Below are positions 46,479 through 56,439 of a stretch of DNA of 64,000 bases, in pieces (position 1 is the stretch's first letter; each line of letters begins with the position of its first letter). Under the pieces are notes generated by a model. It saw nothing but the letters and a program-made list of their open reading frames with translations, was not told where the DNA came from and ran no database searches. A program made the translations under genes and the position numbers. The stretch is from Streptococcus sp. 29896 (lineage in GTDB: Bacteria; Bacillota; Bacilli; Lactobacillales; Streptococcaceae). The stretch lies in assembly GCF_032594915.1 (NCBI RefSeq), contig NZ_CP118733.1, positions 558,001 to 622,000 on the forward strand. Reading direction: 5' to 3'.

Positions 46479-47574
46479 ATGGATACAGCAGAAATTCGCC
46501 AGAAAATCGAACAACTTGGTGGTAAATTAACATCATTTAGGGGGTCTCTTTGACTTAGAAGGTCTTGAAGAAGAGATTGCCATCTTAGAAAATAAGATGA
46601 CCGAGCCAGATTTTTGGAATGACAACCTGGCAGCCCAAAAAACATCACAGGACTTGAACGAATTAAAAGCAACCTATGGTAATTTCCACCAAATGATTGA
46701 TCTGTTTGATGAAACAGAAATCTTATTGGATTTTTTGTCAGAAGACGAAAGCGTTCGAGAAGAATTGGTTGACAAGTTGGCTGAGCTTGATAAGTTGATG
46801 GCAAGCTACGAGATGACCCTCCTCTTATCGGAGCCTTATGACCATAACAATGCGATTTTGGAAATTCATCCAGGATCTGGTGGAACAGAGGCACAGGATT
46901 GGGGTGAGATGCTCCTACGTATGTACACACGCTTTGGAAATGCCAAAGGTTTCACTGTTGAAACGCTTGATTACCAAGCAGGGGATGAAGCAGGAATTAA
47001 GTCTGTGACGCTTAGCTTCACAGGTCCAAATGCCTATGGACTTCTAAAGTCGGAAATGGGTGTGCACCGTTTGGTACGTATCTCACCATTCGACTCTGCC
47101 AAGCGACGCCACACATCCTTTACTTCGGTGGAAGTCATGCCAGAGTTGGATGATACCATTGAGATTGAAATTCGTGATGATGAAGTCAAGATGGATACCT
47201 TCCGCAGTGGAGGAGCGGGTGGACAAAATGTCAACAAGGTTTCAACCGGTGTGCGTTTGACCCACCTTCCAACTGGTATTGTGACCCAGTCAACGGTTGA
47301 CCGTACCCAATACGGTAACCGTGACCGTGCCATGAAATTGCTCCAAGCCAAGCTTTACCAGCTTGAACAGGAGAAGAAGGCTGCGGAAGTCGATTCTCTT
47401 AAAGGAGATAAAAAAGAGATTACCTGGGGAAGTCAGATTCGTTCCTATGTCTTCACACCTTACACCATGGTCAAAGACCACAGGACTGGACATGAAGTTG
47501 CTCAGGTAGACAAGGTGATGGATGGAGACATCGAAGGATTTATCGATGCTTACCTAAAATGGCGAATCAGCTAA
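46479..47574 (+). CDS. prfB: Peptide chain release factor 2 (programmed +1 frameshift)
   Basis: Release factor for UGA and UAA stops. Translation starts at ATG 46479; after 24 codons the site AGG-GGG-TCT-CTT-TGA-C (46539-46554) causes a +1 shift at the in-frame TGA (46551), giving a 364-residue protein. The anticodon-like SPF is at 202-204 and the catalytic GGQ at 247-249. The frameshift allows RF2 to control its own level. It precedes ftsEX, a common order in streptococci. Confidence 0.97.
46539..46554 (+). promoter_or_regulatory. prfB autoregulatory frameshift site
   Basis: SD-like AGGGGG three bases before CTT-TGA-C, the classic arrangement. Confidence 0.95.
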
Positions 47575-47611
47575 AACTATAGAAAGGATTGTCAGAGGAC
47601 AAGTTAGACCT

Positions 47612-48304
47612 ATGCCAATTATTGAAATGAAAGATGTTTCCAAGAAATATGGAAACGGGACAACAGCCCTTCGCGGTGTGTCCATAAATGTAGAACCGGG
47701 TGAATTTGCCTATATCGTAGGACCTTCAGGTGCCGGTAAATCGACCTTTATTAAATTGCTTTATCGTGAGGAAAAAATCGATAAAGGGCAGTTAAAAGTT
47801 GGAAAGTTTGACCTATCAAAGATCAAAAAGAAAGATGTTCCCTTACTACGCCGTTCAGTCGGTGTTGTCTTCCAGGACTACAAGCTCTTGCCAAAGAAAA
47901 CGGTCTTTGAAAATATTGCTTATGCCATGGAGGTTATCGGAGAGAAGCCACGCAATATCAAAAAGCGTGTCATGGAAGTCTTGGACCTTGTTGGTCTCAA
48001 GCATAAAATCCGTTCTTTCCCAAATGAACTTTCAGGTGGTGAGCAGCAGCGGATTGCTATTGCGCGTGCGATTGTAAACAATCCGAAAGTCTTGATTGCC
48101 GACGAACCAACAGGAAACTTGGACCCAGAGAACTCTTGGGAAATCATGCATCTGTTGGAGCGCATCAATCTGCAGGGTACAACTGTCCTGATGGCAACCC
48201 ACAATAGCCAAATCGTAAACACACTTCGCCACCGCGTAATTGCGATCGAAGACGGTCGTGTGGTGCGTGATGAAGCGGAAGGAGAATACGGATACGATGA
48301 TTAG
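47612..48304 (+). CDS. ftsE: Cell-division ATPase FtsE
   Basis: 230-residue ABC ATPase that with FtsX activates peptidoglycan hydrolases at the septum (PcsB in streptococci). Walker A GPSGAGKST begins at residue 37, the signature is LSGGEQQR and Walker B ends in IADEPTGNLD. It overlaps ftsX by eight bases. Confidence 0.97.
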   Translation: MPIIEMKDVSKKYGNGTTALRGVSINVEPGEFAYIVGPSGAGKSTFIKLLYREEKIDKGQLKVGKFDLSKIKKKDVPLLRRSVGVVFQDYKLLPKKTVFENIAYAMEVIGEKPRNIKKRVMEVLDLVGLKHKIRSFPNELSGGEQQRIAIARAIVNNPKVLIADEPTGNLDPENSWEIMHLLERINLQGTTVLMATHNSQIVNTLRHRVIAIEDGRVVRDEAEGEYGYDD

Positions 48305-49226
48305 ACGATTTTTTAGACACTTTATTGAGTCACTAAAGAGCTTGAAGCGAAATGGTTGGATGACCATCGCTGCTATTTCTTCTGTGACTATTACCCTAAC
48401 CTTGGTCGGAATTTTTGCTTCAGTGATTTTGAATACAGCAAAATTGGCATCTGATTTGGAACACAACGTTCGAATTAATGTTTATTTGCGTGCCAACTCG
48501 ACAGACAACGATGAGACCATTGTCAACGATCAGGGGGAGACAGTAGCCAATCCAAACTACAAATCCATCTACAACCAGATTATGGCCTTGGACAATGTGG
48601 AAAGCGTAACTTTTTCTAGTAAGGATGAGCAACTGCAACAATTGACTGAGAAATTGGGAGATACGTGGAATCTCTTTGCAGGGGATGCCAATCCACTATA
48701 TGATGCCTACATCATCGATACCACTGATCCTCAATACGTGAAAACAGTTGCAGAAAAGGTAGCACAAATTGATGGAGTGACAGAAGTCCGTGATGGAGAA
48801 GTTGAAACAGAGCGCATTTTCAAACTGGCAGATATGGTCCGGACATGGGGCTTTGCAGCGACTGCTCTCTTACTCTTCACAGCCATCTTCTTGATTTCCA
48901 ACACCATTCGTATCACCATCATTTCACGTAGTCGTGAAATTCAAATCATGCGTTTGGTGGGTGCTAAAAACAGTTACATCCGTGGTCCGTTCCTTTTGGA
49001 AGGTGCATGGGTTGGCTTGTTAGGAGCCATTGCACCAGCAACTCTGGTTTATTTTGTCTATGAAATGGTCTATGCTCAAGTGAATTCAACTTTGGCATCT
49101 CAAAACCTATCCTTGATTGATAAATCCATCTTCATACCGGGTATGATCGGCAGCCTTTTCTTGGTTGGTATTGTCATCGGTTCACTTGGTTCGGTGATTT
49201 CAATGCGTCGTTTCTTGAAGATTTAA
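48297..49226 (+). CDS. ftsX: Cell-division permease-like protein FtsX
   Basis: 309-residue partner of FtsE with a short cytoplasmic N-terminus, a span at about 25-47, a large extracellular loop (about 48-175) and three more spans to the C-terminus (FtsX domain). ATG at 48297 (MIRRFFRHF) is chosen; the frame is open further upstream inside ftsE. Confidence 0.96.
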   Translation: MIRRFFRHFIESLKSLKRNGWMTIAAISSVTITLTLVGIFASVILNTAKLASDLEHNVRINVYLRANSTDNDETIVNDQGETVANPNYKSIYNQIMALDNVESVTFSSKDEQLQQLTEKLGDTWNLFAGDANPLYDAYIIDTTDPQYVKTVAEKVAQIDGVTEVRDGEVETERIFKLADMVRTWGFAATALLLFTAIFLISNTIRITIISRSREIQIMRLVGAKNSYIRGPFLLEGAWVGLLGAIAPATLVYFVYEMVYAQVNSTLASQNLSLIDKSIFIPGMIGSLFLVGIVIGSLGSVISMRRFLKI

Positions 49227-49228
49227 TA

Positions 49229-49262
49229 AAAAGAAAAAAAGCCTAAGGGCTTTTTCTTTTTT
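49229..49262. terminator. Bidirectional terminator between ftsX and MBL gene
   Basis: AAAAAGCC-TAAG-GGCTTTTT with A and T runs on the two sides. Confidence 0.8.
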
Positions 49263-49896
49263 ATCTAAAAAATGGGTTGAAATTTTTCTCGTGGGCAACG
49301 GTTGTTGGAAAGCCGTGGCCCGGATAGACCTGGTAATGGTTGGGCAAGGTGAAAATCTGTTGGCGCACCCCTTGGATCAATTGGTCAAAATCACCTGTCG
49401 GTAAATCTGTTCTACCAATGGTTTCGCGAAAGAGGGCGTCACCTGAGAATACCCAAGCAGCTTCAGGAAAGACAAAGGACACACCGCCAATCGAGTGGCC
49501 AGGTGTTGGTACTACGGAAAAAGTAAACTCCCCAATCTGGTAAGGTTGGTCATACTGAAAGGTCTCTTCTGCAGGTTGGCAGATGACATCTTCCAAATCG
49601 GCATGACGATCGAGACCGGATAGGTTATCGATTGGTTGATAGAGCCAAGCAGCTTCGCTCTCTGCAACGTATACTGGTGGTTGCTTACATGCTGCTCGTA
49701 AGGCTTCCAGGCTCATGATGTGGTCGTAATGGGTATGGGTCAAGAGTACAGCTGCCACAGGTTTTGTTAGCTGGAGCAGTTGTTGATGGATACGTGACCA
49801 GTCACTCCCAGGATCGATCACAAGTAAATCTCGCTCTCCTTCTAAAATATAGGTGTTTTCTCTAGCAATAAAATTGGTAATGGTATGTAGTTTCAT
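49261..49896 (-). CDS. MBL-fold metallo-hydrolase (glyoxalase II-like)
   Basis: 211-residue metallo-beta-lactamase-fold enzyme with the metal-binding HTHYDHI, a second His in TPGHSIGG, Asp in SGDALF and a terminal PGHG. This set is typical of small GloB-like thioesterases; substrate not proven. Start ATG at 49896 follows AGGAGG; the frame is open 48 bases further upstream. Divergent from dinG. Confidence 0.9.
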   Translation of the reverse strand: MKLHTITNFIARENTYILEGERDLLVIDPGSDWSRIHQQLLQLTKPVAAVLLTHTHYDHIMSLEALRAACKQPPVYVAESEAAWLYQPIDNLSGLDRHADLEDVICQPAEETFQYDQPYQIGEFTFSVVPTPGHSIGGVSFVFPEAAWVFSGDALFRETIGRTDLPTGDFDQLIQGVRQQIFTLPNHYQVYPGHGFPTTVAHEKNFNPFFR

Positions 49897-49991
49897 AAAA
49901 CCTCCTGTCTCTGTAAGTGTATCAAAAAATGTATGAATTGGCACAAGTGAGGTCCTTATCTTCTAGATTTCTCTATTTGTTTAGTATGCTT

Positions 49992-50030
49992 TTGTAAGCT
50001 TTTCAAAATTTTGCTATAATGGGGAATATG
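49992..50030 (+). promoter_or_regulatory. dinG promoter abutting the start codon
   Basis: TTGTAA (49992-49997), 17 bases, TATAAT (50015-50020), then seven bases (GGGGAAT) and ATG at 50028. Transcription should begin at the ATG. Confidence 0.65.
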
Positions 50031-52490
50031 AAAAACAGGATTCGTACAAGAAAATATGCCATTGTGGACTTGGAAGCAACCTCGAGTAGTTCCCTGGCAA
50101 AAATCATTCAAATTGGAATTGTCATTGTTGAGAATGGTCTCATCGTTGACCAGTTTGCTAGTGACATCAACCCACATGAGCCCTTGGATGATCATATCAA
50201 GGATTTAACAGGTATTAGCGATGAGCAGCTAGCTCTGGCACCAGAATTTGGTCAGGTAGCTGGGCAGATTTATTCTATGTTGGAAGATGCTGTATTTGTA
50301 GCCCACAATGTGCAATTTGATGCCAACTTGCTGACCGAAGCCTTGTTCTTTGAAGGGTATGACCTCTATATTCCACGAGTGGACACGGTCGAGTTGAGCC
50401 AACTTTTTTTCCCGCAATTTGAAAAATACAACTTGACCTATCTGGCTGAAGCCTTGAAATTGCCCTTGGACCAGGCCCATACAGCCATTTCGGATGCCCA
50501 GGCAACGGCGCAGCTTCTCATACGAATCCAGGAGAAGATTCTCAGTTTGCCTCGTCCGGTCTTGGTTCAGTTACTGCCTTTGGCGGATCATCTGCTCTAC
50601 GAATCCCGTTTGGTCCTTGATGACCTCTTTGAGCAGGTGGAAGATGGGCTGGCAGCTAACTTAGAGTTGGTACACGGCTTGGTATTGAAAAAAAGAAAGC
50701 AGCATCAAGCTGAAAAATGTTTTTCTCAGGACTTTACGACTAATATTGGTCTCTTGGATATGGAACCAAGACAGGCTCAAGTTCGCTTTGCAGAAAAAAT
50801 TGAGCAGCATTTGACCGATAATCAAGGGGTGCATTTTATCCAGGCAAAGGCAGGTATTGGTAAAACCCTGGGTTACTTATTGCCTTTGCTCAGTCAGGGC
50901 AAGCAAAAGATTTTAGTGACTGTTCCAACAAAAATCTTACAAGAACAGATCTTGGCCAAAGAAGGCCGCCTGTTGCGAGAGGTGTTTCATCTGTCTATTG
51001 CTTCGCTCAAAGCACCAGGTCATTTTTTGAAATTGGACTCCTATTGGAAGACCCTTCAGCGAGAAGATGAAAATCGTCTACTCAATCGCTTTAAGATGCA
51101 AATTTTGGTGTGGCTGTGTGAGACAGAAACAGGGGATCTGGATGAGTTAAAGCAAAAATACCGCTATCAGGCTTACTTTGATGAAATCAAACATGATGGT
51201 AAGTTGGACAAAGAGAGCCTGTTTCAGGGCTGGGATTTCTGGCAAGCAGTTCAAGAAGAAGCGGCTGCCAGTCGTCTCTTGTTAACCAACCATGCCTACT
51301 ATTTGAGTCATTTGAAGGACCAGGATCCCTTGATGCAGGCAGATATCCTAGTCATCGATGAAGCGCAAAAAATCTTGCTAGCAGCAGAAGAGTTGGCAAG
51401 TCAAACCATTGATTTGACCAGTTTGATTCAATCCTTGCAGAGTAAGAAGGACCGATCCGATTCTCTATTGAGACGGCGTTTGTATGAAAGTACTTTATTT
51501 GAACTGAATAGTCTCTTGACGGATTTTCGCTCGACTGGACAGCGGGAAGTTACCAGAGATAAGTTAGAACAATTGCATCAAAATTGTTTGGAACTGGCAG
51601 ATGTAGATCTGCTGGATTTGGAAAGAATGCTGGCATTTTATTCCTATTTTTGGTTGGAAGATCATTTCCAGAACGAGAAACGTATTGCTCATTTGCGGGC
51701 GAGTCGAGAGGAATTGTTGCAGTTGGCACGTTTGATTCCGAGTCCAAAGATTTTCTGTATCAGTGCGACTTTAGAGATTAGCAAGCAGGTGAGTTTGGCG
51801 GATTTGCTGGGCTTTCAACATGCGACTAGCGACTATTTGGAATCTGCTTTTCAAGACAATCAAGAACTGGTCTTCATCAAGGATTTGCCGGATGTGATTG
51901 GTTTGTGTCTGGAGGAGCATGCCTGTTTCTTGGTGCAGCAATTGGAGAAATTATTGGCAGGTCAGCAACCAATTTTAGTGCTCTTTACCTCTCGAGCCCT
52001 CTTGTTGGCTGTTTCTGATCTTTTGGAGTTAGAAGAGATTCCCCACCTTGCCCAATACAAACATGGGCAGGCAGACCATCTCAAGCGGCGATTTGAAAAA
52101 GGGGAGTCTGCTCTGCTTTTAGGGAGCGGCCTTTTCTGGGAAGGAGTTGACTTTGCTAACCTAGACCAGCTTGTCTTGGTCATCAGTCGGCTTCCCTTTG
52201 AAAATCCTCGCGACCGTTTTGTCATGAAAATCAATCAGCATTTGCGTCAGGAAGGCAAGCATCCCTTTTATGATTTTAGCTTACCTATGATGATGATGAA
52301 GCTCAGGCAGGCTATTGGACGGACCAATCGTCGTCCGAGTCAACTGTCCCAGGTCTTTGTTTTAGATAACCGCCTGCAAACCAAACGATATGGCAAACAG
52401 GTGGCGCGATTCTTGGCTCATGATTATTTGGTAACCGAGGCTTCGCTGGATCAGATTCCCTCTGTTATCCATCAGTTCTTTGATGAGTAG
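50028..52490 (+). CDS. dinG: DnaQ-exonuclease/DinG-type helicase fusion
   Basis: 820-residue protein with an N-terminal 3'-5' exonuclease domain (DLEATSSSS with the first DEDD acids, about residues 10-165) and a DinG/XPD-like helicase. Walker A AKAGIGKT is at 273-280, the Walker B/DEAH-like box VIDEAQK near 440, and conserved helicase motifs GLFWEGVDF and QAIGRTNR in the C-terminal part. The cysteines of the iron-sulfur cluster found in E. coli DinG are not apparent, as in other Firmicute homologues. An ATG at 50019 lies in the -10 box and is rejected. Confidence 0.92.
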   Translation: MKNRIRTRKYAIVDLEATSSSSLAKIIQIGIVIVENGLIVDQFASDINPHEPLDDHIKDLTGISDEQLALAPEFGQVAGQIYSMLEDAVFVAHNVQFDANLLTEALFFEGYDLYIPRVDTVELSQLFFPQFEKYNLTYLAEALKLPLDQAHTAISDAQATAQLLIRIQEKILSLPRPVLVQLLPLADHLLYESRLVLDDLFEQVEDGLAANLELVHGLVLKKRKQHQAEKCFSQDFTTNIGLLDMEPRQAQVRFAEKIEQHLTDNQGVHFIQAKAGIGKTLGYLLPLLSQGKQKILVTVPTKILQEQILAKEGRLLREVFHLSIASLKAPGHFLKLDSYWKTLQREDENRLLNRFKMQILVWLCETETGDLDELKQKYRYQAYFDEIKHDGKLDKESLFQGWDFWQAVQEEAAASRLLLTNHAYYLSHLKDQDPLMQADILVIDEAQKILLAAEELASQTIDLTSLIQSLQSKKDRSDSLLRRRLYESTLFELNSLLTDFRSTGQREVTRDKLEQLHQNCLELADVDLLDLERMLAFYSYFWLEDHFQNEKRIAHLRASREELLQLARLIPSPKIFCISATLEISKQVSLADLLGFQHATSDYLESAFQDNQELVFIKDLPDVIGLCLEEHACFLVQQLEKLLAGQQPILVLFTSRALLLAVSDLLELEEIPHLAQYKHGQADHLKRRFEKGESALLLGSGLFWEGVDFANLDQLVLVISRLPFENPRDRFVMKINQHLRQEGKHPFYDFSLPMMMMKLRQAIGRTNRRPSQLSQVFVLDNRLQTKRYGKQVARFLAHDYLVTEASLDQIPSVIHQFFDE

Positions 52491-52560
52491 TGAAATGAAT
52501 GGTAAGGTTTTTAGGACTGGTTAGAGTAAGGACTCGTGCTAATGGATAGATGTTAAGAAG

Positions 52561-52585
52561 AACTGGGCTTGCCCAGTTTTTTCCA
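52561..52585 (+). terminator. dinG terminator
   Basis: AACTGGGC-TT-GCCCAGTT followed by T run. Confidence 0.85.
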
Positions 52586-52665
52586 TCAGTTTGGGAAAGA
52601 ATGGCTAAGCCTGTCGCAAGAAGAAGTGCCATCAGTTGCCATTCATTTTCTTTAGGGTGAAAATA

Positions 52666-52674
52666 TGGTATAAT
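52666..52674 (+). promoter_or_regulatory. proBAC promoter
   Basis: Extended -10 TGG-TATAAT; no strong -35 box. Confidence 0.55.
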
Positions 52675-52705
52675 TTTCCAAATATTAGTTTTGAAAGAGA
52701 TCACT

Positions 52706-53782
52706 ATGACAGAAGAAACGATTGTATTTAAAGTGGGGACGAGTTCTCTGACCCAAGAAAATGGCAGTCTGGACCGCATTAAGATTGCTCGGATTACCAA
52801 TCAGCTAGCTCAGTTGCATCAGAAGGGCTACCAGATTGTGCTGGTGACGTCAGGCTCGATTGCTGCTGGTTTTCGGAGATTGGGATTTGACAAGCGACCG
52901 ACCAAGATTGCGGAAAAGCAAGCTTCTGCGGCTGTTGGTCAGGGTTTGCTGATTGAGGAATACACGCAAAATCTAATGAAAGACGGCATCGTATCGGCTC
53001 AGATTTTGCTGACCCAGGATGATTTTGCGGATGCTAGACGTTATCAGAATGCTTCTCAGGCCTTGCAGGTCTTGCTCAAGCAACGGGCCATTCCCATTAT
53101 CAATGAAAATGATACTATTGCCATTGAGGAGATCAAGGTAGGGGACAACGACACCCTGTCTGCCCAGGTGGCTTCTCTCTTGAAAGCAGACCTCTTGGTG
53201 CTTTTGACGGATGTGGATGGACTTTACACGGCCAATCCCAACAGCGATCCGACTGCCCAGCACTTGCCTCAAATCAAGGAGATTACGGAAGATTTGTTTG
53301 CCATGGCAGCAGGAGCAGGATCGTCCAACGGAACTGGTGGCATGACCACCAAATTGCAGGCAGCACAGATTGCGACCAAGTCAGGCGTGCCAGTCTTTAT
53401 CTGCTCTTCAAAAGAGGACACTGCCCTCTTACAGGCAGTCACGCAGGCCAATCGTGGCACCCTCTTTTTAGCAGATGACCATGCTATGAACCAACGCAAG
53501 CAGTGGATGGCCTTCTACGCCCGAACAGATGCAGCGGTTGAAGTGGATGCAGGAGCCGTAGATGCCATGTTGCACCAAGGCCGCAGTTTGTTAGCTGCGG
53601 GTATCAAAGCTCTTGAAGGCGATTTTGAAGTGGGGCAGGTCGTGGAAGTTTACAGTCAGGCAGACCACCGTTTGATTGGTAAAGGGCGGGTCAAACTGTC
53701 CTCCAAAGACTTGCAGGACCAGTTAGCAAATGGCAGAGCAGAGGGCGTGCTTATTCACCGCAACGATTGGGTGAGCTTATAG
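52706..53782 (+). CDS. proB: Glutamate 5-kinase
   Basis: 358-residue enzyme for the first step of proline synthesis, phosphorylating glutamate. The amino-acid-kinase domain spans about 1-255 ([31 protein letters not shown]) and a PUA domain occupies about 270-355. ATG at 52706 is preferred over TTG at 52691. First gene of proBAC. Confidence 0.95.
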   Translation: MTEETIVFKVGTSSLTQENGSLDRIKIARITNQLAQLHQKGYQIVLVTSGSIAAGFRRLGFDKRPTKIAEKQASAAVGQGLLIEEYTQNLMKDGIVSAQILLTQDDFADARRYQNASQALQVLLKQRAIPIINENDTIAIEEIKVGDNDTLSAQVASLLKADLLVLLTDVDGLYTANPNSDPTAQHLPQIKEITEDLFAMAAGAGSSNGTGGMTTKLQAAQIATKSGVPVFICSSKEDTALLQAVTQANRGTLFLADDHAMNQRKQWMAFYARTDAAVEVDAGAVDAMLHQGRSLLAAGIKALEGDFEVGQVVEVYSQADHRLIGKGRVKLSSKDLQDQLANGRAEGVLIHRNDWVSL

Positions 53783-53785
53783 TCA

Positions 53786-53827
53786 TTCAGTTTTTCTTTT
53801 ATTATTGTAACGAACGAGCAAACTGAA
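53786..53827 (+). repeat. Inverted repeat between proB and proA
   Basis: TTCAGTTT and AAACTGAA (8-bp arms) enclose 26 bases in the 66-bp gap. It may form a long-loop stem in the mRNA; no T run follows, so it is not a standard terminator. Confidence 0.4.
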
Positions 53828-53848
53828 AGACTAACATAGGAGAAATTT

Positions 53849-55087
53849 ATGACAACAACTCAAGCATTATTAGATAGTTTATTGGCCCATAAGGCTTCTA
53901 TCAACCTTGCGACAACAGACCAGAAAAACCAGGCCCTGTCAGCTATGGCAGACCAGTTGGTTGCTCAGACGGAGGCAATTTTAGCAGGAAATGCCATCGA
54001 CATGGAAAATGCCCAAGGCAAGATTAGCCAGGTCATGCAGGATAGATTGCTTTTGACAGCGGAGCGGATTGAAGCCATGGCAGATGGCATTCGGGCCTTG
54101 ATTGACTTACCAGATCCTGTTGGACTAGTCTTGGAAGAATCCACTCGGGTAGACGGTTTGCAGATTCGCAAGAAGTCCATTCCTTTTGGTTTGGTGGGAA
54201 TGATTTACGAAAGCCGTCCAAATGTGACCTCGGATGCTGCTGCCCTTGCAATCAAGAGCGGAAACGCAGTCATTTTGCGTGGAGGCAAGGAAGCCTTTCA
54301 TTCGGCTCAGGCCATTGTCACAGCCCTCAAGGCTGGTTTGGAACAGGCTGGTCTTTCTCCAAAGGTCATCGAGCTGGTCCAAGACACCAGCCGTGCCTCT
54401 GCGACAGAGTTGATGACTGCCAAAGGCAAGATTGACCTCTTGGTGCCACGTGGCGGTGCAGGTTTGATTCAAGCCGTCGTTGAAAATGCAACTGTGCCAG
54501 TTATCGAAACAGGCACAGGCATCTGCCATGTCTATGTGGACAAGGATGCGGATTTGGATAAGGCCCTTCAGATTGTGGTCAACGCTAAAACCAGTCGTCC
54601 CTCAGTCTGCAATGCGGCGGAAGTCTTGTTGGTCCATGAAGAAATTGCCAACCAATTCCTACCTCGCTTGGAAGAAGCTCTGGCTGGTCAGGTGGAATTA
54701 CGTGCAGACAGTCAGGCTCAAGCTATTCTCAACCAATCCACACCGGCAGGCAACCAAGATTTTGACACGGAATTTTTAGACTATATCATGGCTGTCAAGG
54801 TCGTTTCAAACGTAGAAGAGGCTATCAGCCACATTGCTCTACACTCGACAGGGCACAGCGAGGCCATCGTGACGGAAAACAGCCAGACGGCTGACCTCTT
54901 CACACTCCATGTGGACTCGGCAGCAGTCTATGTCAATGCCTCGACCCGCTTCACAGACGGTGGCGAGTTCGGTCTGGGCTGCGAGTTGGGCATTTCCACC
55001 CAGAAGATGCACGCCCGAGGTCCTATGGGTCTGCGTGAGATGACCACCTACAAGTATATCATCACAGGCGACGGCCACATTCGTTAG
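53849..55087 (+). CDS. proA: Glutamate-5-semialdehyde dehydrogenase
   Basis: 412-residue NADPH-dependent enzyme for the second step of proline synthesis. Catalytic Cys is in [15 protein letters not shown] (near 255) and the nucleotide-binding region around [13 protein letters not shown]. Central gene of proBAC, with proC nine bases downstream. Confidence 0.96.
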   Translation: MTTTQALLDSLLAHKASINLATTDQKNQALSAMADQLVAQTEAILAGNAIDMENAQGKISQVMQDRLLLTAERIEAMADGIRALIDLPDPVGLVLEESTRVDGLQIRKKSIPFGLVGMIYESRPNVTSDAAALAIKSGNAVILRGGKEAFHSAQAIVTALKAGLEQAGLSPKVIELVQDTSRASATELMTAKGKIDLLVPRGGAGLIQAVVENATVPVIETGTGICHVYVDKDADLDKALQIVVNAKTSRPSVCNAAEVLLVHEEIANQFLPRLEEALAGQVELRADSQAQAILNQSTPAGNQDFDTEFLDYIMAVKVVSNVEEAISHIALHSTGHSEAIVTENSQTADLFTLHVDSAAVYVNASTRFTDGGEFGLGCELGISTQKMHARGPMGLREMTTYKYIITGDGHIR

Positions 55088-55096
55088 GAGGACAAG

Positions 55097-55882
55097 ATGA
55101 AGATTGGATTTATCGGACTGGGCAATATGGGGGCGGCATTGGCTCATGCAGTCAGCCAGCTGCCAGAAACCCAGCTCCTCCTCAGCAACCATAACCCAGC
55201 AAAAGCCCAGGCTCTTCAAGAGAAGGTAGGCGGTCAGCTTTTTTCTAATGGGGAAATAGCAGAGCAGGCCGAGGTCATTTTCCTTGGGGTCAAGCCTCAC
55301 CTGATTCAGTCAGTCTTGTCAGGCTTACAGGACCAGATTAGCCAGAATCCGTCAGCCATTTGGATTTCCATGGCAGCGGGCGTGACCCTTGAAAGCCTGT
55401 CAGAATATGTGTCGGCAGACAAACTCATCCGTATCATGCCCAATACACCTGTTGCTATCGGCCAAGGCATGACAACCTATAGCTTGGTCAATCCAGAGCT
55501 CGCTCCGCTATTGGAACAAATATTAGAAAAATCAGGCAAGGTCCAACAGGTGCCAGAGAGCCTGATCGACGCAGCAACAGCTATCGCAGGCTGCGGCCCT
55601 GCCTTCGTCTATCAGATGATTGAGGCCCTGACTGATGCCGGTGTGCAGAACGGGCTGACGGCTCAAGATGCCAAGGTTTTGGCGGCTCAAACTCTGGCAG
55701 GCACCGCTCAGATGGTCTTGGACAGCGACAAGCATCCGGCCCAGCTGAGACAGGAAGTGACCTCGCCAGGTGGATCGACTATCGCAGGCGTGGTAGCCCT
55801 TGAAAAAGAAGGCTTCCGTTACGCCATCATCAAGGCAGTCGCTGCTGCCCTCAAAAAGACTAGAAAATTAGGTCAAAAATAG
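55097..55882 (+). CDS. proC: Pyrroline-5-carboxylate reductase
   Basis: 261-residue NADPH-dependent enzyme for the last step of proline synthesis. The Rossmann glycine motif GFIGLGNMG is at residues 4-12 and the C-terminal substrate-binding region has GSTIAGVVALEKEGFRYAI. AGGAGG precedes its ATG. It ends the proBAC operon at a bidirectional terminator. Confidence 0.96.
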   Translation: MKIGFIGLGNMGAALAHAVSQLPETQLLLSNHNPAKAQALQEKVGGQLFSNGEIAEQAEVIFLGVKPHLIQSVLSGLQDQISQNPSAIWISMAAGVTLESLSEYVSADKLIRIMPNTPVAIGQGMTTYSLVNPELAPLLEQILEKSGKVQQVPESLIDAATAIAGCGPAFVYQMIEALTDAGVQNGLTAQDAKVLAAQTLAGTAQMVLDSDKHPAQLRQEVTSPGGSTIAGVVALEKEGFRYAIIKAVAAALKKTRKLGQK

Positions 55883-55886
55883 AAGA

Positions 55887-55925
55887 CAGCAAAAAACGGG
55901 ACTTTTAATCCCGTTTTGTTTTTTC
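55887..55925. terminator. Bidirectional terminator between proC and TetR gene
   Basis: AAAACGGGA-CTTTTAA-TCCCGTTTT followed by T-rich sequence, A-rich on the other side; overlaps the end of the TetR gene. Confidence 0.85.
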
Positions 55926-56309
55926 TTTGATCCATTGACTGACGTTGGACAGGGTTTTGCTTTGCTCTGCCTTGCGTTTTTGTTCTTGGACAAAATCTGC
56001 AAAGCTTTGCTTGACGCCATCCTTTTGGACCTTGTCCTGCAAATCATGCCATTTCTTTTTAAGGTTGCTGGAAGTCCGCTCGTAGTAGTCCTCAAGGATT
56101 TCTTCCTTGGACTTGTAATTACGGTAGAAAGCATTGCGTGACACGCCAGCTTTTTTTACTAATTCAGATATGGAAATCTGCTTTAAGTCCTTTTTTTCCA
56201 TCAAAAAGAGCAGGGCAGTCTCAATCGACTCTCGGGTCAGTTGGTTCATCTCCTGGTTGGCCTTGGTCAAGTTTTTTAATGACTGGGGCGAAATCTTGCG
56301 CTCTGACAT
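55905..56309 (-). CDS. TetR/AcrR-type regulator, short
   Basis: 134-residue protein with a clear TetR helix-turn-helix (about 25-70, ISISELVKKAGVSRNAFYRNYKSKEEILEDYY) but only about 60 residues after it, where TetR proteins normally have 120 or more. The C-terminal ligand/dimer domain is therefore short, possibly truncated or a compact type. The coding end lies in the terminator it shares with proC. A palindrome between it and degV is its probable operator. Confidence 0.8.
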   Translation of the reverse strand: MSERKISPQSLKNLTKANQEMNQLTRESIETALLFLMEKKDLKQISISELVKKAGVSRNAFYRNYKSKEEILEDYYERTSSNLKKKWHDLQDKVQKDGVKQSFADFVQEQKRKAEQSKTLSNVSQWIKEKTKRD

Positions 56310-56326
56310 AGGGATCCTCCTTGTGA

Positions 56327-56352
56327 CATCTGAAAGTAAATGCTTTCAGATG
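56327..56352. promoter_or_regulatory. Palindromic operator between TetR gene and degV
   Basis: Perfect CATCTGAAAG-N6-CTTTCAGATG. The degV -35 (TTTCAG, 56344-56349) lies in the right arm, so binding would block that promoter; the TetR start codon is 18 bases to the left. Confidence 0.75.
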
Positions 56353-56363
56353 GTCTCCATTCA

Positions 56364-56372
56364 TGATATAAT
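56364..56372 (+). promoter_or_regulatory. degV promoter
   Basis: Extended -10 TGA-TATAAT, 17 bases downstream of TTTCAG in the palindrome. Confidence 0.65.
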
Positions 56373-56439
56373 TGTAAGGAAAGATACTTTGCTTGTCAAA
56401 TAAAAATCGTTGAAGAAAGTAAGAATGTAAGGAAAAATC

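Noticed and set aside
50019..50021. ATG upstream of the chosen dinG start
   Set aside because: It overlaps the TATAAT box, so it cannot be in the transcript made from that promoter.
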